From: Heliocidaris tuberculata
Taxonomy: Eukaryota; Echinodermata; Echinoidea; Camarodonta; Echinometridae
DNA: 64,000 nt
Direction of reading: 5' to 3'
Assembly (NCBI GenBank): GCA_025618425.1
Contig: CM046847.1
Location: 518,634 to 582,633, forward strand
The translations under genes and the position numbers were made by a program. The notes beneath the pieces are model-generated. The model worked only from the letters and a program-made list of their open reading frames with translations. It did no database searches and was not told the origin of the DNA. Positions 23,624 through 37,900 of this stretch are shown piece by piece. The first letter of the stretch is position 1. Each line of letters opens with the position of its first letter.

Positions 23624-26600
23624 GAACATTTTCCATGGGCGTCGCTAGACGAGGTGACACAACTATTCAAATCTCTGTCGATCGGCAAATCTGCCAAATT
23701 TGTAGCTTTGTCAGCAAATTTAATAATCGAAGGATTATTGTTGTCGTTTGCTTTAACCTGTCGAGAAATTTGTTTTGACACTCTGCCCGTCCCATCCCAT
23801 TCACAAATGTCTAGTCGACACCCCTGCCCTAACATTCACTTGATCATCAAGACATTTTACAGATACAATAATGGATTTGGGAAACATTGGCCAATATGTG
23901 ATTTGTTAGGTAATAAGTTTATGTAGTAGACTTGTTATACATGTACATGTATTAATACAATAACTTAGCAGGGAAATGTGCGACATTTCCACGGACTAAT
24001 TGGGAAACCGGACATTAGAGTCTGGTGGCAGTTGGAAGAGCTACGAGTATATGACAAATGTTTTTCAATGCCTACTTGAAGGATCAAGGTGAAGAACGAT
24101 CTGAATTAGAAAGCCAAATTGCAGGGGATTAAACACCTTCCCATGCACTCGGAGATAAGGCAATAGCTGCTACAAGGCGACTGGTGTGACGTTACATATA
24201 ATTTGGTATTTTCTTTATTTCTATTTAAAGAATGAGACTACATACATGTACTGTATAAGGGAAGAGTAAGTACTTGTACATGTGTGGTATTGGATATTCA
24301 TATCATGTAACAGCTTTGTTTTAAAGGATACTTTTTTTCTTTCTAGGTTACATCCTATTTCCCGTCGTCGGGGGAAAAACAAACATGCCATTCATGATTA
24401 CAATATACTTATGCAATGGAAGGAGAGATGAAGAGTGACGTTAAACTATTGGAAAATAAAGTTATACTTTGTCTTACATACACAAAACATTAAATCTAGT
24501 TTGATATGGGAATGAATACAGGATCTCATTCCCCCAAAATTACTTGCATTATTGTGATTGGTTGACTTGCATATATCATACAAAACAACAAAATCACATT
24601 GATTATCAATTGAATTACACAGGAGCTTCTGCTCTAAACTTGTCAAAACTGACACTGTGAACTTGTGAAATGAATAACAATGACATATTCAAATATTCCT
24701 TTCTCCATTAGATTCTTCTTTTAATGTTCCCTCTTCAATAAAGGTTAAAGAGAATAAGTTAACCTAAATATTGCATATAAATGTATTTGCAACCTTACAC
24801 AAGTTGGATTTCAGGTAATAATGAATAAACAGGTTTCAAAGACCAAACATGATTTAATACACAAGTGATAAACAACTGAAACAATTTTGACACAGGATTT
24901 TTGCATCTCCAATTGACCATACATCATTGTTCACAATAATACAAATATAATATGGCTAGCAGGTCTTAGTATTCAAGCTTCACAAGTTCACAATGGCTGC
25001 TAGTAGTGGTAATAAGTTTATTCATTTTCACAGAGTACTGTAAAATTAATGTTAGTATTTTAGAAATGAATGAAGTAGCTACCATCATATGTATCTCTGT
25101 TATTAATATCAAACGCTTATAAAAACAACCTGATTTGGGGAGGTGTACAAAGATGATTAATAATTTACATCTTTGAGAAAAACATTTAGCTATTGTTAAT
25201 AGGAAGTTCCTATTGCAGCTTAATTGAACTGAAAGAGAAGACATATCACTGTTCTTTTAAGCAAATGTGTACACAGAAATTGGGTTTTGTACAAATAAAC
25301 AAAAATTAATAAAAAACAAAACATAATTTTCCTTCCTTTGTTTAATTGCGTGTGTGAATTTTTGTTTTGGTTTGTTTTTCATATAAATGTGTGTGGGTGT
25401 GGGTGTGTGTATTTGTGTGTATACATTATATCTGGGATAGTCCAGTATTCCATACCCCTCTTGTTAAAATGTGCATACACAGAGATGCTGGTGTTGTATT
25501 AGCAATCTGCAATCCTGAGATCCACAGGGTGAAAATTGCTGGTAAAACATAAACATATTATAATATTAACATCCTATCAACATATACAAAATTCTACAAA
25601 ATTACCTGAAGAATACAAATCTGGACCCTTGGCATTTACATTTGCTATTTATTCAATGGTTTTATTCATTTTCTCATCATGGCAATATGATGCTGAATTG
25701 TGAAAAATTAACATTCAAAATACATTTTAACTAAAATATGGATAAAGTAACAAGATACATGGACAAAAACAACATAATATTATAATCAATAAAAAACAGA
25801 TTGATGATCACATATTGCACTTTTGAGGTTGGATAGTAAAATACATGTAAAAGTATACAGGTAAAAACAAGATGTACCTGGCTGAAAAAAAAAAGGAAGA
25901 GAGAAGAGAGGGAGGGAGAGTAAGAGAAGAAGGTAAACAAGAAGAGAGAAGTGGAAAAAAAAAAGAATTGAAGAACAGAGCATTTGAAGAGGAGAGAAAG
26001 AGACGGGGAGGGAGGGGTGGAGATAAGGTCGGTCAGATACTGGAATCGGAAACCTGGAGTATGAATTAGAAATGATGATCATTTCGTTATGGAGCGATAA
26101 TGACGATAATTGTATTTATGATTACAAAAATTGCAATGGCATAATAAACTTACAAGATTGCTATTGTAATGTAAGATTTTGAATCTGCAATTAAAGGTAA
26201 AGTTGAGTTCTGGTCATGAGATTGAATTGTGAAAGAAACTGTCTGAAATCAATTGGGAGAGGTTGATTATATAGCACATAGGAACCAGTGTATGCTGTAT
26301 GGTTTTGGAATCACCAAAATGACAAGAAATTGACTCAATCCTGCCGAGAGTCACATGCACTGCACACAGAAATGTGTATATGGGACTACACACAAATGTT
26401 CGGCCCGAACATTTCAGTTGTTTCTTGTCATGTTTTGAATGTGAGGGTATTTGAATAGCAATCCTTTTCAGGGGACATTTCTAATATGATAATCTTCCAA
26501 ACTAACATAAAAAGAATGAGAAAGCTCACAAATTATTTTTTACCTTTCCCAGAACTCAACCTTCTCTTCAATTGCAAATTAGCGGTATTTACAGAGAGTA

Positions 26601-28330
26601 AGAAGGTAAAATATGATCAATATATAAATCATGATTGTAAAAGAATAAAAGAATGTACATTGAAATATTTTTAAAAATATGAGCAATACATAAACAATAT
26701 CCAAGTATCACAGTAAAATGTTATATTTCAAACTAGACTTTGAACATGTATTAAATAGACTGCAATAGGTATAATTGGCATCTTCCTGAAGAGGAGGTAA
26801 AAGCTATTGAGAAAGAAGAAGTGTGAAATAAGGAGCGGGAAAGAGAGGGAGAGAGAGATGGGAGAAGAGAAAAAGGCAAGAGAGAGAGATAGAACTGAGA
26901 GAGAGAGAGACGGAGAGAGAGATGCAGACGAAAGATAAATCCCGTAAAAAGGTTGTACATGTAGTTGAAACTAGTTGTTTATCAATACTGCTACAGTTGA
27001 TTCTGGTGTCTAAGTCACAATGAAATTATACAAACTGTTCAATATTTCATTCAAAATATATTACATATTCCAGTACTGAGTCAGAACCATAGATGTCTTG
27101 GATATAACCTCATGCATTATTAAGCAGTCATACAAAATATGGTAATGAACTTTTACAGTATCTTTCGGTTCCACATTTATTTCCCTGTATCATTCGCTAT
27201 GGCATAGACAGCGCTGTTCAGATTGTTTGGGGGGTAACCACTTTGGGAATCTTTCAATTATTGTTCTAGCAAATTTTGTGCATAGGCCTACGCGTCTTTC
27301 ACTCAGAGTTTGCAAACCTTGTAGTTTGGGAGCATTGCGAGTCATACTGCTCACGAAGTATGGTTCTCAAAGAGCACCTTTGTATTCTTTCAAGTGCATT
27401 TAACTATTGCCTAGTTAAGGAAGATTGCCAAACTGGGAACAATATTCATGTAGTGGTTTGATGTATGATTTGTACACAGTAATCAGATCACAAAGGGAGG
27501 CGCTAAAACGCTTAAGGACTCGAAGGACATAAATCTATGTCATTCATTCCAATGCAAGTCTTTCTGCTAGTACAACAGTATCAATGTATGTACATATTTC
27601 TTTGTCATTGCTTTCTTTATTTTGTTCACATTTTCTCGCAATCAATGAAAAAAAGAATGTAAGGTTTTCTTTTAATGGCTGGGGGAGGGGAAGAGTACAT
27701 TGTATGACCAATGGAAACTTGCACAAAATATCATTAATAAATCACAAAACTGACATAAATGTGATGCCTTTGGTCTTTCACATAATTGACCCTGATATTA
27801 AAATCAAAGTGATTTTTTTTTAAATAAAAGATGCAGAAGAAGCATTTAGAATACTAAGTTAAAAAATTTTGAGAAAGACATTGTAAGAGGAAGTCATGCA
27901 TAAGAGATCATAACCCGTTAACTCATTTTTCCGAAGGTTCGTTTTTCTGAAGGTTCATAATTCCGAAACACAAATTTCACATAGCAGGTGGTTCATAATT
28001 ACGAAAATGAAATAGGGTTCATAATTCAGACCATTTAATGCATTACTCTGAAGGTTTATTATTCCGCAGGTTCGTAATTTCGAAAACGCAATAGAACCCT
28101 ACATAACTTTTCGGAATTACGAACCTTCGGAAATATGAACCCTTTTTCATTTTCGGAATTATGAACCATCCGAGTAACGAACCTTCGAAAATACTAACTG
28201 TCGAAAAAACGAATTATGAACCTTCGGAAAAACGACATGTAACCAGCACAAAGAACAGCTGCAAAGTTCCTGGTATGAACATCATATGTAAACAGGGCAA
28301 AATATCAAAAAACCATCTTTTACACATGAT
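23624..28330. other. Convergent intergenic region; probable 3' UTRs
   Basis: Lies between the FAM124-like gene (plus) and the MULE/SWIM gene (minus), both ending here. AATAAA signals on the plus strand at 24737-24742 and 24824-24829 could end the FAM124-like mRNA. Up to about 27 kb it is AT-rich and almost free of the poly-G runs seen elsewhere. Purine-rich microsatellites lie at 25885-26020 and 26800-26930. No coding exon seen. Confidence 0.55.
27915..28235. repeat. Palindromic cluster of TTCCGAAGGTTC-type motifs
   Basis: Repeated short motifs such as CCGAAGGTTCGTTTTTC and GGTTCATAATTCCGAAA on the left are mirrored by TTCGGAATTACGAACCTTCG and similar on the right, forming a foldback of about 320 bp. 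A short related stretch occurs near 6535-6570. Confidence 0.75.
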
Positions 28331-28943
28331 TCACATGCCAGCATGATCCACATCACTAAGTTGATAAAGCCTAGAGGATGATTGAACATCTTCTAATAGA
28401 CTCCTAAGCTTCTTAGTAACAGTAATAATATGAGACGTATCATGTAATCTCTTAACAGCTGCATTAATAGCCCTAGTAGTATCCATACATTCCTGTATAG
28501 CTTGCTTCTTCCTTGTATCCTCTGTATCACCTCCTACCGACTTCTCAGGAGGATGGGTATCCATGGAAACAATGAATGCATCATCCAGGGCAAAGATAGG
28601 ATTGTTGTGATATACAGAGCTCATACTCTCCCACTGCCATGATGGAAAGTGTACAAATACTGCACAGAAATGCTTACAAGGAAGAAGATGTATTTGCCAT
28701 TCACGACATGTACAGTGTGGCATGATATTGTTCTCACCAAATCTTAATGTGTGGTATTCATTGGACTGTTGTATCACAAATATTCCATTCCCATGTTCTA
28801 TGATGCTCTCTTTGGAAAGGTCATTCTGCATACGATCCTCGATGTGACGTACTATGGCTCTTGGTCGATTTTGCAAAAACTTAGGAATTTGAGTATTGCA
28901 GTGGCTGTAGCCTGCAGATGATCTTGCATTGCGTTCAAGGTAT
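28331..28943 (-). CDS. MULE/SWIM gene, exon 8 (SWIM finger and stop)
   Basis: Acceptor ATATGTAG|ATACCTTG. Contains HCTCREWQIHLLPCKHF, the SWIM zinc finger, followed by a helical, charged tail. Stop TGA at 28331-28333. Confidence 0.93.
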
Positions 28944-31900
28944 CTACATATATAGACAACAAAATCAAGAAGTGTAGTTTAATGGCAGTCAAGGAGTAGG
29001 CATTGTCTGACCCTAAAATTATAAACGTTCAAGCCAAAGCTTGCTAACAATTGGCCAAACGGGAATGGAGATGCAACTGACCTCTTGAATTTAGGTAGAA
29101 TCCCTGTCAGACATAGTTATATAACCATGGTTGAGAAATAATCACACATTTTATAATCGGGAAAGGATGTCAAGCCACAAAATGTAAATGTAACTCTGTA
29201 ACCTTTGACCCCCTAATCCTAATAACTATGGTGATGCACACTGGTAGCAGAAATGATACAAGAGATGTTGAAGTAGGTAGCTTGGCACATGTAAAAGTGC
29301 AAGGCAACATTTTTAAATAGTAAGATGAACAGATGATGGTGCAAATTGAAAGTTGTTTTCTCTTATTGACACATGAAAGGACAATCTTTTCCACACCTTT
29401 TACAACAGAATATTTAACAATTCAACTAAAATGGAAAGTATTTGACTGCTAGTGACAATATTAGAAATGCCTTTAAAAGCTAAAAGCAATAGCAGACTTC
29501 TTTCCTACCAGGTCTCATTGACTGCACCAAGCTAAAGATGTAGATACAATGCAATGTTCCCAGGACTGTCAGTGATTGGTAAGAAACCAATTTCCCAGTG
29601 CTGCTATGAAGCAAACCATGCAGGCTATTGGTGGAAACTGGTCTAGAATCTACTGAAGTCCTACACCATGCAGAGGCACATTGATAACAATGTTTCACAA
29701 GATAATATGGTCTTACATTGAGCACTACAAAAAGAAAAAAAAAAAAACAACAGAGATATCATTCACAAAAGTAGACCAAGAAATACTTACTTTCTGTAAG
29801 ATTCTGGGAAAAAATCATTGAGTAGTCCTGCAACCAAATCTTTGAGAGAGCCATTAGAGTATGGTTTGATGACATCATACTTGAGAACTTCACTTTGTTT
29901 ATCTAACCCTCCTGCAGCATGGACAGTCAAGTAATAACTCTCATCTTGGAAGCATCGTACCCATCTCTGAACAAAAAAAACCCAAACATAATCACATCAT
30001 TTTATTAGAGTTTATAGGACACATCTAGTTTTATAACTAATTGCTGGTAAGCTCTTATCTACATATGGAGACTGCTTTTCTAATAAAAAGAAGACTTATC
30101 TTATAGCATCACCTTAGCCAATTATTTCTGATTTGTAAAAACTCAACGTAAGGTTATGATTAATTGAAATGAGATCCTATGGAATTTAAATTGGAAAAAA
30201 CAGCTGAAATGATTTCTATGAAATTCAATAGGTAAATGGTTTGCTTTGATGTACCTTAGCTTGAGGCAGCCAGTAAGTTGATAAGAGAGAGACCCCCTTC
30301 ATGTCAGTACTGTTAAGCAGTTGGCCCACCAAGTCTTCATACTTTCCTATAGTGTCTGCATGTGCTATGCGGCGCAACATTGGTAAAATTATCTCCTTCT
30401 TCAGCTGTGGATATTTAGAGACAAGTTCTCCCCATGCTCTCTCACGATGAACATGTGAAAGACTCACAGTACAATCTATAAAGATCAAAATACATGCAGC
30501 AGTGAATGCGAAAATATATGAGCACAAAAGGGCTATAACTGTTGTACAGCCATGCACATAAGTTTTTAAGATTAGATAAGTAATATCATTTTTCAAACAA
30601 GACTGAAAGATAGAAATACAACACATAATTACTATTGTATCAATGCCCTAAAAAAAACAAAAAAACAACAACCCACGAATAGATAAAGGAATTTTCCAAC
30701 CTCTAGCAAATTCTTTGAAATTTGATTTTGAAATCCATATGATAAAAGCTTTAAAACCTAAGCTAATGTCAACTAATTCTAAATAGAGATACATGTATTT
30801 TTTTCACAAACAACAACTCCTACTTGAGTTGTCAAGAGAAAACTTGGAATATTATTTTTCTAAGCATGTGAGCCCCAAAAGGCATCATTATACGAGTATA
30901 TGAAATCAATATGAAAATTGCAGATTAAACATATAACAACTCTTGTCTTCATAAAGCATAAAATGAAAAATACATAAATGTTCACAGATGCTATTTTGTA
31001 CATGCAATAAAACATTTTCCTTTTATTAATGTATAACATAATTATACCCACCCTTGAAGCATGATTCTACAGCTTGGACATCTGCTACATCCACTGCAAA
31101 GTTTGAAGGCATCCAGTTTGGGTTCCACTTTGCAAAAATATCCAAAGCCTCCTGGATGTGAGCTGTATCCTCTTTCTCTATGATAAAAGCACCAACTGCA
31201 ACGTATGAAACATTAGTTCTCACATACAGAAGGAAAAGATAATTTGACCCTCCAAATACTCGATGTGCAGCATCAAGGAGACAAAATTGGTTGCCATAAC
31301 GATTCAAGAGTCTGCTTTGCCAAGTAGACTGGTAGCAGAAGAGTAGTGGATGTTTAGAAGAATTAGGTCTGTAGAGAAGAAGATCACTTGGATATCTCTT
31401 CCTCATCATGCTGATAAATTCACACATACTGTCTGGATCCTGATTGGCTTTCCGTTTCACAGAAGCCATTATATTACTGATGTCAGTGTTTGTTGGCATG
31501 TATCTACGACGAAGTGTGTCTGTTATATGTAACTCTTTGTGCAAAAAGTTGACAATGTGTTGCTTCATCTCACTGACCTTAACAACCCCTCCTCGAGTTA
31601 ATGATCTCACTCTCTCTACAACTTCTGGAATGGTTGGTTCACGAAGACCAGCAGCCTGAATGAATTAAATACATGTATTCTTATGTCACTTACTTTTTCA
31701 ACTTTCTGTGACATGTAGTCCTCACATTGATTTGCATTGACAAACTTTCAAATTTTATTGTAGGTCTTATTCTTTTTTTACATATCAAAAATATATCTCA
31801 ATGAATTTCAAGACAAGAGAGATCAATCAAAGGGCCAGAAAGACACAACTGGTGTTTTTGAATGGAAATTTAGGGGAAAAAAATTCTAAAATAAACGTAT

Positions 31901-34900
31901 GCAAAATGCTGTTTTTCATTCATTATTGTAGATAGAATCAGGATCTCAAGTTGAAGAGATCCTGATTAACCCTATTTTTATTTGGTGCTTTACTAATGAT
32001 GAAAATGAATTTTCAATTTAAAGCTTTCCCTTCCTCTAGAAGTTTTAACTTTCGAGTTATTAACGATCAAAAGTGTCAATATTTTTTTACACCTAGTATA
32101 ACATATACAATATATTTTCTTATGATATAAACCCCTCAAAATTTTTTTGGAAAATTCTATCGATTATATCTCTCTAGTCATGACATAATCATTGCTTTGT
32201 TTAGCATCATATGGAAGTGTGTTTATTCCTCTTTAAAATGATACCATATCTGTTATGATTTTGCAGTCATGGAATGAGCAGTACATCAGAATAAGGGGAA
32301 GGGTCAAAAGTGAAAAGTTGCAAAATGTTTTCACTGGTAAGCACTGGTATCGTTATGCAGAGCACTCTTCTTTCTTTGACATAAGAGAGTGGCATTTTTG
32401 TAAATGACTGTGGGGCTATTGTTCCCAACTGGTCATCTACATGTATAAATGCCAAATTCTAAAGAATCCCGAAAACGAAATAAATCCACTGTCCTAGTTT
32501 CAAACATGAAAATAAACATGACAAATTTGAATTTAACCTTGAAGATTCTATCATGCTTGTTTTTTTTTTTTTTGTTTTGTTTTTTTTTCTTACAGAGATA
32601 AATTCATGTGAAATAAAGTTACATATTTTGTTTGAATGCTCATGCATGTTTGATTGAGTGATATTGCATGACTGTTTTTGTGCTTGTACGTTTGTTCGAC
32701 TTCATTCATGTTTGTTTCAGTGCAGTGTGTAGGCCATCATCCTCATGGAAGATTATCTGAAAACACAGCAGCTCACTCTTAAAAGAAAGAAGAATGCACA
32801 GCTAAACAAGAGCACTGCATTTTGCAACTTTTCACTTTTGACCCAGTCCTTTATTTTGATGTACTGCACATTTCATGGCTGCAAAATCATAGCAAATGGG
32901 ATGTCATTTTGAAAAGAAATAAATACACTTTCTAATGATACTAAACATAGCGATGATTGTGTCATGACAAGAGATTTATAATCGATCATAATTGAGTTTC
33001 CAACCTTTTTTTGAGGGGTTTAGATAAACCTACTTTACCTCATTTTTAATAGGATGCCCTTTATGGTCTTCATCCTTTGGAAATAAAGCATAAAACTCTG
33101 ATTTTTGTTGTGGTTGGTGACCCTTAGCTAACATCTTTCTAAATTCTGCAGCAGCCATCCTCTTGGTCCATTCCTTGTTTTCTTTCACCTGAGTAGGTAA
33201 TAGATCAAAATTCTTAGAATTCATATACAGCACCTATGATGCCAATCAAAAAAGTATTTGAACTTGGTGACAATATTGCAGTATAAGAAACCACAATATT
33301 TTAAAACCTACTTAACAAGTATTTCCATACCCTTCAAAACACCAAATTTGATATATAAAATAAGCATTCCTCTTGGATGAAGTGTAATCTACAATTATTT
33401 TTCGCCTATCACTGTGAAAGTTTATGCCATATTAGGTACATAGTTTGAAACTAAACTACAAATTTAAGCACTAAATGATAATTACTTTTATTTATTTTAC
33501 TAAAATCAAAATTAAAATCTTACATGTATATACATTTTACTTATTTTGTTATCACTCTTTAGTCTCATTGGCTACCCGTGTGGGGCCTGATGGCCTCAGG
33601 TGCTAGAGCTCCTGTGAGTTGTGTGCTGACTGGGCTTGTCCCTTAAATTGTCAGTGAACGGAGCAGCAAGGGGGCACCGGGCCTCACAAGGTGGAGCTGA
33701 GAATTGCAGTGGGTGATGCAAATGTGAATTTGTTTTAAGTTTTTAGTACTAAAAATCCAATTATAACATAAATTTGTAGTATACCTGGAGTAAAGAGAAC
33801 TGTTGTTGGGCTAGCGCCATGAGCGTCCTTGGATGGTGTGTGCGCTCTATAAGTTTTCACCATTATTAATACTGTACCTTAATATCTTGCAGTCTAGTAA
33901 TCTGTATAATATAATTAAGGTGCTTTAATGTCTTATAGTCTTGTTATCTGTATTTATCATCGACAGTTACTTTACCTTGATATCTTGCAGTCAAGTAATC
34001 TGTATAATATAATTAAGGTGCTTTAATGTCTTATAGTCTTGCTATCTGTATTTATCATCGACAGTTACTTTACCTTGATATCTTGCAGTCTAGTAATCTG
34101 TATAATATAATTGAGGTGCTTTAATGTCTTATAGTCTTGTTATCTGTATTTATCATCGACAGTTACTTTACCTTAATATCTTGCAGTCTAGTAATCTGTA
34201 TAATATAATTAAGGTGCTTTAATGTCTTATAGTCTTGTTATCTGTATTTATCAGCGACAGTTACTTTACCTTGATAACTTGCAGTCTAGTAATCTGTATA
34301 ATATAATTAAGGTGCTTTAATGTCTTATAGTCTTGTTATCTGTATTTATCATCGACATTTACTTTACCTTGATATCTTGCAGTCTAGTAATCTGTAAATT
34401 AAGGTGCTTTAATGTCTTATAGTCTTGTTATCTGTATCTATCATCAACAGTTACTTTACCTTGATATCTTGCAGTCTAGTAATCTGTATAATAATGATAT
34501 TTGCTGGACAGCTGACTTTCTTTGTCCGTTGTTGAACCATTTGCTTCTTCCTCTTCTTGCAGTTTGAATCCTGAGTAAATAAATGAGGGAGTTACAAAAA
34601 TCACTCAAAATCCTTGACTCTTCTTCAATTGTCACAAGGTATCATATTCATCATCAAAAAGAGACAATTCAAACAAGCTTTGAATATATCAAAACAGAAA
34701 ATATTTTAATAGAATTTAAAAAAAAATTGAAAGTATGAAATGTATACAATTCTTGACCTAAGCATCAACTAGCCTAGATAAAATTTGGAGATTCTGATGT
34801 GCTGATGTCTAAGACAGAGACAGAGCATTTGCTATTACAGTATATGACATGTATAATAATATCAAAGGATTACCCTTGTGCCTCATTTTTCATAGGTTCT

Positions 34901-37900
34901 AAAAATTAGCCCTACAGAATGCAAAAATATCGACTAATGAAATTTGTTTCTCCTGAAAAGTCTGACAGTAAAACAATATGTAGACCCTTCAGGCTGGATG
35001 TTTGTATTGATTTCAATTAAGACCCAAACTTCACTTTTCTGCTTGAAAGGTATATTTCTATTTCTGTCTAATATTCATCCCTTATGGTGGGTTTTCATGG
35101 GGCACGTGAATGATTCGCAAAGGATACAAATGTCAAAAAAATGGCAAAGTCCAACATTCAGACTTTTTCTCTGAATGTGTCGCGACAATGGAGCCGTACA
35201 CCATTCTTGCACAGTTTGCGCAAAGCTCTCACAACATATGATCGCATGTGGTGTGTTGCCGACCTATAGCCAGTCACACACAAGAACTGTCAAGAAGACA
35301 CGCGTCTAAAATGTGAACAAAACGAGAAATCATTGGCAAACTTTGCTGCTTTCGCGAAACATGCACAAGACATTCTCCCAACTGTTGGAATGTGTTTGGG
35401 GTTTCACAAAGATTTTGCAAATTGTTCGCGTGCCCCGTGAAAAACTTCACTGCTTGAATGGCGTATATCTCTTTCTGTCTAATATTCCTCCCTTACCCTT
35501 AACTTCACTGCTTGAATGGCATATATCTCTTTTTGTCTAATATTCTTCCCTTTAACTTTTCTGCTTGAATGGCATATATCCCTTTCTAATATTCCTTCCT
35601 TACCCTTAACTTCTCTGCTTGAATGGCATATACCTCTTTCTGTCTAATATTCCTCCCTTACCTATAACTTCTCTGCTTGAATGGCAGATCTCTTTCTAAT
35701 ATTCCTCCCTTACCCATAACTTTTCTGCTTGAATGGCATATACCTCTGTCTAATATTCCTCCCTTACCCTTAACTTATCTGCTTGAATAACATATATATC
35801 TTTCTAATATTCCTCCCTTACCCTGAACTTCACTGCTTGAATGGCATATATCTTTCTAATATTCTTCCCTTACCCTAACTTTTCTGCTTGAATGGCATAT
35901 ATCTCTTTCTAATATTCCTCCCTTACCCTAACTTCTGTGCTTGAATGGCATACATGTATATCTCTTTCTAATATTCCTCCCTTACCCTTAAAGCTCATAG
36001 ACAGTCTCGGTAGCAAAAATTATACTGGCAAGAAACTTATCTGACATAGTCACATACTATTCTCCTTTTATCATAAGACATGTATACGAGATTATTTAAC
36101 ATTCCATTCATGATTTCGAAATTTTTTTAGTGTAAATATCTGTAAGAAACGCTTGGTAACGGCTTTTCACTGCCTCACGCTAAGACCTTATCCACCCGAA
36201 GGTTCCCCACACAATAAACCCAGCGCTTCGCACTATGTGTAGCGTATTCTATAACACACAGCAATCCTCATGTGAGTATTGTGTGTGGCCGTTGTTCGAA
36301 TTTACATCCCCTCTTTTTTGGGCCAGGGATTTTTATTCTTTTCACCTCTAATTCGATAAATATTTCACTTGAGGAGGAAAAAACTTCACAGCATCTTAGT
36401 TATGTTAGTACCCTGCTATTTCTTAAGTAAAATCAAAGAAATCTCACAAAAAGTTTGTGAGGGCTTCCCAAAACTATCTAATACCTTTAACTTTTCTGCT
36501 TGAATGGCATATACCTCTTTCTGTCTAATATTCCTCCCTTACCCTTAACTTCTCTGCTTGAATGGCATATTTCTCTTTCTGTCTGATATTCCTGTCCTTT
36601 CCTTGATGACATTCCATAGTCTTACGACCCACCGCAATGAAAGGAACACCTGTAAACGGAATTCTGCAAGGGTGTTGGTCTTCATCATACTCCCAACGTA
36701 GCCGGAATGAAGATTTTTCTGCAAAATTGTAACCTGTCAAAAGAGCCACAATAAGAAACAGATATATTTCTTGAAAGTGTTTAGCAATTACTTACTTCCA
36801 ATCCAGTCCAATCAGGGTATTTATAAAGCGCCAATATCTAGTTGCCTAATCAAAGGCAATGTTGAGACTGAAAAATTACCAAATGTCTGTTGATGATTCT
36901 AACTAGGAAAGACGAGAATATATGACTAGTTGTAAGCAATCTGAAATAGGTGTGTCTTGAGTTGAGTTCTGAAAGTGGATAGCTGGTCACAGGAGCGAAG
37001 AATTTGAGGAAGACCGTTCCACAACCTCGATGCACATGCAGTAAATGATCGATTACCTACATGTAGAAGAGAGCATGTTCGAGGACTCTCAAGCAGATAT
37101 TTACCAGCAGATCGCAAATTAGTTGGAGGATTATAAGGGGTCAGCAGGTCTGAAATGTACACAGGAGCAGATATGTGCATGCCCTTCCATGTTAACAAAA
37201 TAATTTTGTATTCGATTCTCTGTTTCACAGGAAGCCAGTGCAGTGCAATAAGTGTAGGGGTTATGTGGTCAAACTTTCTACCTCTTGATAGAATACATGC
37301 AGCAGAATTCTGAGCATATTGTAATTTCTTTAAGTGATGTTGAGTTATACCAAAGAGCAGAGAATTTCCACCATCTAAACATGATGTTATTAATGCATGT
37401 ACAATTACAGCAGCTGCCTTATCGGAAAGAACCTTCATGATACTCAAGACATTTCTTATCTGGGAATACACACTCTGACAAATTCTTTTTACTTGAATAT
37501 CCATTTTCATCATGCTATCGAAGATGACACCCAAATTTCGCACTTCGAAGATGTTATTTCTTCAAAACAATACATGATATGTATGGTTGTGGATCCAGTT
37601 TCCGAACACTTTTCAGAAAATCAACAATAGCAAATAAAATATCAAACGAATATCTGTCAAACTTACATAATGAATGCTCAAAGTCCTACAGAAAAAGAAG
37701 TTGATGGAATTTTAAAAAGACAACGTAGATTTAATACAATATTCCCTTCCGAGTGAACCCCTTCCCAACGACGCGGCGTTTTGGTCCCTTGAAAAAGGTA
37801 CTGTATTTCCGAACGTGTGAAACCTATGGGAAAAAGACACAACCTTTGTTTCAATAATGTGGTTTTCATACGCGTAGTCCCACGCGTATGAAAACCCATT

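Larger units (their letters stand above)
35025..36545. repeat. About 50-58 bp minisatellite overlapping exon 2 and its donor, split by two insertions
   Basis: About a dozen units of CTGCTTGAATGGCATATATC followed by TCTAATATTCCTCCCTTACCC, from 35025 to exon 2. On the minus strand each unit carries the exon-2 tail AAGCAGAGAAGTTAAGG and the GTAAGG donor. Unit length varies with loss of a TGTC or CTTTCTG step. Foreign blocks lie at 35087-35445 and about 36000-36487. Confidence 0.93.

Noticed and set aside
29480..29725. 81-codon minus-strand frame in intron 7 of the MULE/SWIM gene
   Set aside because: Exons 7 and 8 join in phase without it and it has no matching splice sites or similarity.
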